Shown here: in pieces, positions 1-6,355 of the stretch
Layout: each line of letters begins with the position of its first letter
Numbering within the stretch: position 1 is the first letter of the stretch
Assembly (NCBI GenBank): GCA_024742605.1
Contig: JANSYC010000007.1
Location: forward strand, 24,791-88,790
Direction of reading: 5' to 3'
Length of the DNA: 64,000 nt
From: Alphaproteobacteria bacterium
GTDB lineage: Bacteria; Pseudomonadota; Alphaproteobacteria; Thalassobaculales; Thalassobaculaceae
Translations under genes and position numbers: made by a program
Notes under the pieces: generated by a model
The model's input: the letters and a program-made list of their open reading frames with translations, nothing else
What the model was told of the DNA's origin: nothing
Databases searched by the model: none

Positions 1-16
1 TGGAGAGGGTTCGGTT

Positions 17-1117
17 TCAGCGTTTGTAGCTCTGGGTGACGAAGGGCAGGGCAACCACCTTGGCCGGATTGGGCTTGCCCCGGATCATCAGGTTGATCTC
101 GGTGCCCTCCCCAGCATGGTCGATCGTCACATAGCCCATGGCGATCGGTCCCTCGACGGTCGGCCCGAAGCCGCCGGAGGTCACGTGCCCGATGAGTGTT
201 CCGTTGGCATCCGCGATGTCGGTGCCTTCCCGGGCGGGCGCACGGCCTTCGGGTCGAAGGCCGACGCGCCGGCGCGCAGCACCGTTGGTCAACTGGTCCA
301 GGATGATGTCGGCGCCGGGAAAACCGCCCTCCGCCTTGCGGCGTTTGGAGATCGCCCATTCCAGCGCACCCTCGACCGGGGTCGTGCCGGTGTCGATGTC
401 GTGGCCATAGAGGCAAAGCCCCGCTTCCAGCCGCAGGGAATCGCGCGCGCCCAGGCCGATCACCTCCACATCCGGGTGGGACACCAGCTTGCGGGCGAAG
501 GCTTCCGCCGCCTCTGCCGGAACCGATATCTCGTAGCCGTCCTCACCGGTATAGCCCGAGCGGGTGACGAAGCACTCGGCGCCGTCGATGGTCATGGCGG
601 CACTGCGCATGAAGGTCAGCTCCGCCGCCTCCGGCGCAAGCGCCGACAGTACGGCCTCTGCCGAAGGTCCCTGCAGTGCCAACAGGGCCCGATCGGACAG
701 TTCGGTCATCTGCCCGCCCAGGACGGCTTCCATGTGAGCCAAGTCGGCGCTCTTGCAGGCCGCGTTCACCACCACGAACAGATGATCGCCCGCATTGGTG
801 ACCATCAGATCGTCCAGAATGCCGCCGGTCTCGTTGGTGAACAGGGTGTAGCGCATGCGCCCCGGGGTCAGGACCTGAAGATCGCCGGTGGTCAGCGTTT
901 CAAGTTTCTCGGCGGCGTCGGTCCCGTCGATGCGCAGCTGACCCATATGGGAAACGTCGAACAGACCGGCCTTGGCGCGGGTGTGTTTGTGTTCGCCCAG
1001 GACACCCAGAGGGTACTGCACCGGCATGCTGTAGCCGGCGAATTCCACCATCTTGCCGCCGAGTTCCACATGGAGCGCGTGCAGAGGTGTCTTGAGCAGC
1101 TGGGTCGTATCGGACAT
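17..1117 (-). CDS. gcvT: Aminomethyltransferase (glycine cleavage system T protein)
   Basis: Transfers the aminomethyl group of glycine from the lipoyl arm of GcvH to tetrahydrofolate, releasing ammonia and methylene-THF in the cytosolic glycine cleavage complex. The 366-residue product has the family's usual length and opens with the typical LLKTPLHALHVELGGKMVEF stretch, followed by GLFDVSHMGQ and, near the C-terminus, the LGARDSLRLEAG segment. I chose the ATG at 1117 because a GGGGG-type ribosome site lies just upstream. The reading frame stays open through the riboswitch leader, so a much longer reading is possible but meaningless. The tandem glycine riboswitch ahead of it predicts induction by glycine. 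gcvH and gcvP would be expected downstream, left of the window, but cannot be seen. Confidence 0.97.
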   Translation of the reverse strand: MSDTTQLLKTPLHALHVELGGKMVEFAGYSMPVQYPLGVLGEHKHTRAKAGLFDVSHMGQLRIDGTDAAEKLETLTTGDLQVLTPGRMRYTLFTNETGGILDDLMVTNAGDHLFVVVNAACKSADLAHMEAVLGGQMTELSDRALLALQGPSAEAVLSALAPEAAELTFMRSAAMTIDGAECFVTRSGYTGEDGYEISVPAEAAEAFARKLVSHPDVEVIGLGARDSLRLEAGLCLYGHDIDTGTTPVEGALEWAISKRRKAEGGFPGADIILDQLTNGAARRRVGLRPEGRAPAREGTDIADANGTLIGHVTSGGFGPTVEGPIAMGYVTIDHAGEGTEINLMIRGKPNPAKVVALPFVTQSYKR

Positions 1118-1184
1118 GTATCCCCCAAGGATCGGGCAGAGAGGTCGTGGTTGCACCGCCAAACCCGAATCGGGTCGACGCGCC

Positions 1185-1403
1185 CCCTCTGTACCGGAAC
1201 CTGAGAGATTAGCCGTGATCTCCCTGTCTCGGGTATCACGACGTTCCCCGTCGGTGAGGTAGATCGCGTATCCACGATCCACCTGCTCTCCAGAGGTTAC
1301 CTCGCCTTGGGGTTCGGGCGCCTGAGAGTTTCCGGGGCGGTTGCTCCTTCGGCGTCGACCGCGGCGCATCGGTTGCCCGATCCGCCCGTCGCTCTCTCCC
1401 CCA
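1185..1403 (-). promoter_or_regulatory. Tandem glycine riboswitch (two aptamers) in the gcvT leader
   Basis: Read on the minus strand, two consecutive glycine-aptamer-like units precede gcvT. The first (about 1403 to 1310) has the GGGAGAGAG opening, the core GCCGAAGGAGCAA and the closing AACTCTCAGG. The second (about 1298 to 1185) has CTGGAGAGC, the core ACCGACGGGG, then AATCTCTCAGG and a pairing CTCT/AGAG end. A short linker joins them. Tandem glycine riboswitches are known to activate gcv operons in many bacteria. About 70 nt separate the second aptamer from the gcvT start; a short ACCCGAATCGGGT dyad at 1163-1175 lies there and could belong to the expression platform, which is inference. 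Confidence 0.93.
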
Positions 1404-1503
1404 AGAGTCTTGGGTGATGTGGGTCCTAGGATAGTCCTAGCTGCCGGATGTGCAAGAGGGGCACCGCCCGGCCGCGGAATGGCATAGGGAAGGCGGCGGG
1501 TTT

Positions 1504-2115
1504 CTAGACCGTCGGGCCGGTCCATTCGCTGACCACGGTCCCCAAATCCGGCCGAGTCCGCTCTTTCGGGGCCTCGCCGGCGGTCCCGATATAGATGAAA
1601 CCGATGATCTTGGTCTCCGGGCCGTGGCCCAGGGCAGCCTTCACCTCCGGATCGAAGGACGGCCATTCGGTCAGCCATTGGGCGACGAATCCGGCCGCAT
1701 GCGCCGCGACCAGGATGTTCTGGCAGACGGCGCCGCCGGACAGCACCTGTTCGATCTCGGGGATCTTCGGATGGTGCGGATCGATCCGGTCGGTGACGGC
1801 CAGCAGGACCGGCGCGCGCTGCGGGCGGGCGCGCTCGATCTCGACCAGGCGCTCCTCGGCCTCCGGATTGCGGCGGCGGAAGATCTCCGCGAACACGTCG
1901 CCGAGGGCCTTCTGGCCCGCCTTGTGGAGCACCTGGATCCGCCAGGGTCCCAGCTTGCCGTGGTCCGGAACCCGGATTCCGGCAGTCAGGATATCGTCCA
2001 GAACCGCCGCGTCCGGCCCCGGCTCGATCATGTTCTTCGCCACCACCGACCGCCGGGTCAGCAACAGCTCCATCATCGATCCGGTGGCATTCAGGGCGGG
2101 GGTCGGCATGTCCAT
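1504..2115 (-). CDS. Nitroreductase family protein
   Basis: A 203-residue FMN-dependent nitroreductase-family oxidoreductase, close in length and style to the YdjA-like subgroup. The N-terminal LLTRRSVVAK motif provides the phosphate-binding arginines typical of the family, and the central GGAVCQNILVAAHAAG helix is the usual dimer/FMN-contacting region. The ATG at 2115 follows GGAGAGACCGTT, a good ribosome site; a second in-frame ATG two codons later is less likely. The physiological substrate cannot be read from sequence. It is transcribed toward gcvT but is separated from it by the riboswitch region, so the two are probably independent units. Confidence 0.9.
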   Translation of the reverse strand: MDMPTPALNATGSMMELLLTRRSVVAKNMIEPGPDAAVLDDILTAGIRVPDHGKLGPWRIQVLHKAGQKALGDVFAEIFRRRNPEAEERLVEIERARPQRAPVLLAVTDRIDPHHPKIPEIEQVLSGGAVCQNILVAAHAAGFVAQWLTEWPSFDPEVKAALGHGPETKIIGFIYIGTAGEAPKERTRPDLGTVVSEWTGPTV

Positions 2116-2237
2116 AACGGTCTCTCCAGATCGGATACGGGCACTTCTTGCGAAACGGTCGCAATAAAGCATTGCTTGCGCAGATAGGCAATCCCGTCGT
2201 TGGATCAAGGGGGAGATCGTCGGACAGGGAGTGGAGC

Positions 2238-2846
2238 ATGTCGGGCCCGGGAGCCAGAATCGCCATCGTCGCCAACCACTACCAGAACGAAAACTGCCAT
2301 CCGGACGGCAAGGTGAAGGTGGGGATCGGCGCGGACAGCACCACCCGGGCCGAGCGGCTGGGCAACGCGCGGCGGCTGTTCGCCGGCGCGCGTGCGGTGG
2401 GCGTGCCGATCGTGCACGTGCGGCTGGCGGTCGATCCGGACTATCGCGGGGTGGTGGTGAACACGCCGCTGATTCGGGAATGGATCGAGCTTGGCGCCTG
2501 GCAGGAGGGGAGCTGGGGGGTCGCGTTCGTGGACGGGCTGGGCCCCGAAGACGGTGAGATCGTGGTGACCCATACCCGCAACAGCGGGTTTCACAACTCC
2601 ACGCTCGCCGATGTCCTGGCGGGGTTCGGGGCACGGCATCTGATCTGCTGTGGGGTGTCGACCGCCTACACGGTCGAGAGCACCGTGCGCCAGGCCGTCG
2701 ATATCGGGTTCCGGGTGACGGTCGCCTCCGATGCCTGCTCGACCGGCACGGAACGTCGGCACCTGGCGGCGCTGGAGGCGATGCGGCCGTTGGCCGATAT
2801 CAAGACCGTCGACGAAGTTCTGGCGGATGATCTCGTTTCCGGGTAA
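2238..2846 (+). CDS. Cysteine hydrolase, isochorismatase-like family
   Basis: A 202-residue alpha/beta hydrolase of the isochorismatase superfamily, which hydrolyses amide or ether bonds with an Asp-Lys-Cys triad. The visible pieces are an early AIVANHYQNENC where the family normally has its nucleophile-activating Asp region, a central THTRNSGFHNSTL segment, and CGVSTAYTVESTVRQAVDIG carrying the catalytic Cys context. The usual early motif is DxQ, and here it reads NHYQNE, so the first acid of the triad is not obvious. The start at 2238 follows GGGAGTGGAGC. It is divergent from the nitroreductase across about 120 bp. The substrate is unknown. Confidence 0.87.
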   Translation: MSGPGARIAIVANHYQNENCHPDGKVKVGIGADSTTRAERLGNARRLFAGARAVGVPIVHVRLAVDPDYRGVVVNTPLIREWIELGAWQEGSWGVAFVDGLGPEDGEIVVTHTRNSGFHNSTLADVLAGFGARHLICCGVSTAYTVESTVRQAVDIGFRVTVASDACSTGTERRHLAALEAMRPLADIKTVDEVLADDLVSG

Positions 2847-2857
2847 TATATCGACGC

Positions 2858-2872
2858 TCACCAAAATGGTGA
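2858..2872. other. Short inverted repeat between hydrolase and lipoprotein genes
   Basis: The sequence TCACCAAAATGGTGA forms a 6-bp perfect dyad with a 3-nt centre. It lies 12 nt after the hydrolase stop and about 30 nt before the lipoprotein start. There is no U-tract, so it is either a weak terminator or an operator for the small lipoprotein gene. Confidence 0.35.
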
Positions 2873-2903
2873 CCGCACCCCGAAAGAACTTCGGAGACGA
2901 AAG

Positions 2904-3125
2904 ATGCTGATTTCCCTTCTGAAACGCTGCGCCTGCGTGGCTTTGTCGCTCGTCGCCCTGTCGGGCTGCACGATCGCCAACCCGTATTGGACCGTCGGCA
3001 CCGCCGCGCTCCTGGGCCCGCAGGTCGCCACCGGAAAGAACACGTTCGCCTATATGAGCGACTGGTTCGGGCCGAGCTGCGACAGCTACAGCGTCTACGA
3101 CACCCCGCCGCGCTGCGTCCGTTAG
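2904..3125 (+). CDS. Small lipoprotein, unknown function
   Basis: A 73-residue protein with a classic lipoprotein signal: positively charged MLISLLKRC start, hydrophobic core CVALSLVALSG and the lipobox LSGC. The mature part is about 50 residues, with two further Cys (PSCDS and PRCVR) that could form a disulfide after export. It is preceded by a GGAGACGAAAG ribosome site. It probably sits in a cell-envelope membrane; no function is assigned. A gene this short with a perfect lipobox and a good ribosome site is likely real. Confidence 0.75.
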   Translation: MLISLLKRCACVALSLVALSGCTIANPYWTVGTAALLGPQVATGKNTFAYMSDWFGPSCDSYSVYDTPPRCVR

Positions 3126-3188
3126 CGTCGCCCCCTTGCCATCCGGCGCGAAACCGCTTCGAATCCGACGGGTTCGGGAGGAGCGCGC

Positions 3189-4109
3189 GTGGACATTCGT
3201 CAGTTGCAGTATCTGGTGGCCTTGGCGCGGGAGAAGCATTTCACCCGGGCGGCCGAGGCCTGCAACGTCACCCAGCCGACCCTGTCCGGCCGGCTGCGCC
3301 AGCTCGAGGAGGAACTCGGCGTCCCGATCGTGGTGCGGGGCCAGCGCTATCACAGCCTGACCGCCGAGGGCGAGCGGGTGCTCCGCTGGGCCCAGACCAT
3401 CCTGGAGGATCTGGACGGGCTGCGCGAGGAACTGGCGAGCCGCACGGATTCCCCCGAGGGCCGCATGACCCTGGGGGTGATCCCCTCGGCCCTGCCGACC
3501 GTGCCGCCGCTGATCCAGGCGATGCAGGAACGGTTCCCGAAGGTGCGGTTCACCGTGCTGTCCCGAAGCTCCCGCGAGATCGAGCGGGGGCTGGAGGATT
3601 TCACCCTGGATGCCGGGGTCACGTATCTGGACAACGAGCCCATCGATCTCGCGCTCTCGCAGACCCTGTACCGGGAACGGTACCGGTTGTTCGTCCGCTC
3701 GGATCATCCGCTGGCCGACCGGGACAGCGTGACCTGGGCCGAGGCCTCGACCCATTCGCTGACGGCTCTGACCGAGGACATGCAGAACCGCCGGATCATC
3801 GATGCCGCCTTCAAGGCCGCCACCGGCCGCAGCCTGGTGCCGGTGATCGAGACCACCTCGGTGATCCATCTCTGCGCCCAGGTGATGATGAGCGGACATG
3901 CCAGCGTGCTGCCGGAATTCGTCATCGGTATGATGGGGGATGCGGGCCATCTGCGGGCGATTCCGCTGATCGAGCCCGAAATCACCCATGAGGTCGGCCT
4001 GGTGGCCCTGGACCGGGACCCGATCCCGCCCCTGGTCCAGGCCCTGATCGCGGCCGCGAAACGCTACGATCTGCCGGAACTGCTCCAGAACCGACTACAT
4101 TTAGCGTGA
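3189..4109 (+). CDS. fdsR: LysR-family regulator next to the formate dehydrogenase operon
   Basis: A 306-residue LysR-type transcriptional regulator with an N-terminal winged helix (about residues 1-60; MDIRQLQYLVALAREKHFTR, then NVTQPTLSGRLRQLEEELG) and a periplasmic-binding-protein-like effector domain. The start is GTG at 3189 behind GGGAGGAG. It lies 160 bp upstream of fdsG on the same strand. In several proteobacteria the fds operon is preceded by a LysR regulator called FdsR that responds to formate, so assignment by context is reasonable but not proven. CysB/OxyR-like relatives would look similar at this level. Confidence 0.85.
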   Translation: MDIRQLQYLVALAREKHFTRAAEACNVTQPTLSGRLRQLEEELGVPIVVRGQRYHSLTAEGERVLRWAQTILEDLDGLREELASRTDSPEGRMTLGVIPSALPTVPPLIQAMQERFPKVRFTVLSRSSREIERGLEDFTLDAGVTYLDNEPIDLALSQTLYRERYRLFVRSDHPLADRDSVTWAEASTHSLTALTEDMQNRRIIDAAFKAATGRSLVPVIETTSVIHLCAQVMMSGHASVLPEFVIGMMGDAGHLRAIPLIEPEITHEVGLVALDRDPIPPLVQALIAAAKRYDLPELLQNRLHLA

Positions 4110-4127
4110 CAGGTAACATGTTGGTCC

Positions 4128-4150
4128 ATCATCGATTTCGTCGATGATGC
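4128..4150. promoter_or_regulatory. Candidate LysR operator or terminator upstream of fdsG
   Basis: A perfect 9-bp inverted repeat, CATCATCGA and TCGATGATG around TTTCG, lies 18 nt after the LysR gene and about 120 nt before fdsG. Its centre fits the T-N11-A dyad bound by LysR proteins (ATCGA-N5-TCGAT). There is no U-tract, so regulatory use seems at least as likely as termination. Confidence 0.45.
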
Positions 4151-4269
4151 TATCGCAAATTACGATTGGCGCGGCTTGCGAATGAGGCGTTCACTTCCCT
4201 TCAAGGAACAATAGCACCGCTGCGTCGACAGGTCTCGACGTGTGCGTTTGGCATAGGGACGGATGCTGG

Positions 4270-4785
4270 ATGGCCATGACCCGACAGAACGCGGCTCCGA
4301 TTTCCGGTGGCGATCCCGATCCGGTGACAGAGGCGGTCGACCTGATCTGCGGTCGGTACGGGGACCGGCCGGACGCCCTGATCGAGATGTTCCACGACCT
4401 GCAGGACGGACTCGGCCATGTGCCTGAAACCGCCTTGAAGCCGATCGCCAAACGGCTGAATCTGAGCCGCGCCGAGGTTCATGGGGTGCTGAGCTTCTAT
4501 CACGATTTCCACACCAAACCGGTGGGCCGGGTGGTGGTGAAAGTCTGCCGGGCCGAGGCCTGCCAGTCGATGGGCGCGCTGCCGCTGATCGCGCAGATCT
4601 GCGACCGGCTGGGCGTCGGGCTCGGGAGCACGTCGGCCGGCGGCTCGGTGACGGTCGAGCCGGTGTATTGCCTGGGCAACTGCGCGCTGGCGCCGGCCGC
4701 GACCGTCGGCGGTGTCCTGCACGGCCGGGTCGATGCGGAGCGGGTTGCGGCGCTTGTGACCGAGATGACCGGGGAGGCCGGCTGA
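4270..4785 (+). CDS. fdsG: NAD-dependent formate dehydrogenase gamma subunit
   Basis: The 171-residue [2Fe-2S] thioredoxin-like subunit, homologous to NuoE of complex I, that relays electrons within the soluble FdsABG formate dehydrogenase. Cluster-binding cysteines are visible as CRAEACQSMG and VYCLGNCALAP. The N-terminal helical part (ALIEMFHDLQDGLGHVP, LSRAEVHGVLSFYHDF) is typical of NuoE-like proteins. I prefer the ATG at 4270, with GGGACGG upstream; a GTG at 4240 and another ATG at 4276 are alternatives. Its stop overlaps the fdsB start, indicating translational coupling. Confidence 0.95.
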   Translation: MAMTRQNAAPISGGDPDPVTEAVDLICGRYGDRPDALIEMFHDLQDGLGHVPETALKPIAKRLNLSRAEVHGVLSFYHDFHTKPVGRVVVKVCRAEACQSMGALPLIAQICDRLGVGLGSTSAGGSVTVEPVYCLGNCALAPAATVGGVLHGRVDAERVAALVTEMTGEAG

Positions 4786-6338
4786 TGGGCGTCGTGGTCT
4801 ATGTCCCGAAGGATTCGGCATCCCTGTCCGTCGGCGCCGACGGCGTCGCCGCCGCCATTCAGCTCGAGGCGGTGGCCCGTGGTGTCGAGGTGACGCTGAA
4901 GCGCAACGGCTCCCGGGGGCTGTTCTGGCTGGAGCCGCTGGTCGAGGTGGAAACCACCGAGGGCCGGGTCGCGTACGGTCCGGTTTCTGCCGCCGACGTG
5001 CCGGGCCTGTTCGAGGCGGGATTCCTCTCCGGCGGTGATCACGCGCTGGCCCATGGGCCGACCGACAGCATCCCCTATCTGAAAAATCAGGAGCGGCTGA
5101 CCTTCGCCCGCATGGGCGTGATCGAACCGCTGGACCTCAGGGCCTATCAGGCCACGGGCGGGCTGACCGGTCTCATGAAGGCGGCCGGGATGGCGCCGGA
5201 GGCGATCGTCGCCGAGGTCACCGAGTCCGGTCTGCGCGGCCGTGGCGGGGCCGGTTTCCCGACCGGGATCAAATGGAAGACCGTGGGCGAGCAGCCGGAG
5301 CCCCAGAAGTATATCTGCTGTAACGCCGACGAGGGCGACAGCGGCACCTTTGCCGATCGGATGATCATGGAGGGCGATCCGTTCGCACTGATCGAGGGCA
5401 TGGCGATCGCCGGTCTGGCCGTCGGTGCCACCGAGGGCTATGTCTACATCCGGTCCGAATACCCTCATGCGATCGCGACCATGAAGGCAGCGATCGGCCT
5501 GATGCGGGCGGCGGGTTATCTGGGCGCGGATGTCGCGGGGTCGGGCAAGGCGTTCGAACTGCACGTCCGGCGCGGCGCCGGTGCCTATATCTGCGGCGAA
5601 GAGAGCTCCATGCTGGAAAGCCTGGAGGGCAAGCGCGGCATGGTGCGGGCGAAACCGCCGATCCCGGCGATCGCCGGCCTGTTCGGCAAGCCGACCGTGG
5701 TCAACAACGTCCTGTCGCTGGCGGCGGTGCCGACGATCCTGGCCAAGGGCGCGGCCTTCTACCAGGATTTCGGGGTCGGACGGTCCCGCGGCACCCAGGC
5801 GTTCCAGTTGGCGGGCAACATCAAGCACGGCGGGTTGGTCGAGAAGGCTTTCGGTCTCACCCTGCGGGAGCTGGTCGAGGGTTTCGGCGGCGGCACCGCC
5901 ACCGGGCGGCCCTTCCGGACCGCCCAGCTCGGCGGACCGCTCGGTGCCTATGTCGACGATGACATGCTGGACATCGAGATGGACTACGAAAGCCTAGCGG
6001 CGGCCAAGGCGATGCTGGGCCATGGCGGGATCGTGGTGTTCGACGACAGTGTGGACATGGCCCAGATGGCCCGGTTCGCCTTCGAGTTCTGCGAGATCGA
6101 GAGTTGCGGGAAATGCACCCCGTGCCGGGTCGGCGCGGTGCGCGGCAAGGAAACCGTCGAGAAGATCCTGGCCGGCCGCGAGGTCGCCAAGAACATCGCC
6201 CTGGTCGAGGATCTCTGCGAGGTCATGACCGATGGCTCGCTCTGCGCCATGGGTGGACTGACGCCGATGCCGGTGCTGAGCGCGATGCGCCTGTTCCCCG
6301 AGGATTTCGACCGGGCGCCCGCCCAAGCCGCTGAATAG
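4785..6338 (+). CDS. fdsB: NAD-dependent formate dehydrogenase beta subunit
   Basis: The 517-residue diaphorase subunit that carries FMN and one [4Fe-4S] cluster and reduces NAD+. It resembles NuoF with an N-terminal NuoE-like extension. Visible features are the FMN/NAD region GLRGRGGAGFPTGIKWKT, the NADEGDSGTFADR segment and the C-terminal cluster motif ESCGKCTPCRVG with a later LCAMGG cysteine. The start ATG overlaps the fdsG stop (TGATG). The length matches the family. It acts with FdsA and FdsG in the cytosol. Confidence 0.96.
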   Translation: MGVVVYVPKDSASLSVGADGVAAAIQLEAVARGVEVTLKRNGSRGLFWLEPLVEVETTEGRVAYGPVSAADVPGLFEAGFLSGGDHALAHGPTDSIPYLKNQERLTFARMGVIEPLDLRAYQATGGLTGLMKAAGMAPEAIVAEVTESGLRGRGGAGFPTGIKWKTVGEQPEPQKYICCNADEGDSGTFADRMIMEGDPFALIEGMAIAGLAVGATEGYVYIRSEYPHAIATMKAAIGLMRAAGYLGADVAGSGKAFELHVRRGAGAYICGEESSMLESLEGKRGMVRAKPPIPAIAGLFGKPTVVNNVLSLAAVPTILAKGAAFYQDFGVGRSRGTQAFQLAGNIKHGGLVEKAFGLTLRELVEGFGGGTATGRPFRTAQLGGPLGAYVDDDMLDIEMDYESLAAAKAMLGHGGIVVFDDSVDMAQMARFAFEFCEIESCGKCTPCRVGAVRGKETVEKILAGREVAKNIALVEDLCEVMTDGSLCAMGGLTPMPVLSAMRLFPEDFDRAPAQAAE

Positions 6339-6355
6339 AGTCTGGAGAAAGACCG

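Noticed and set aside
1117..2275. The long 752-codon minus-strand frame that includes gcvT, suggesting a fusion protein
   Set aside because: The extra part covers the riboswitch and the nitroreductase gene in another frame; gcvT has its own start and ribosome site at 1117.
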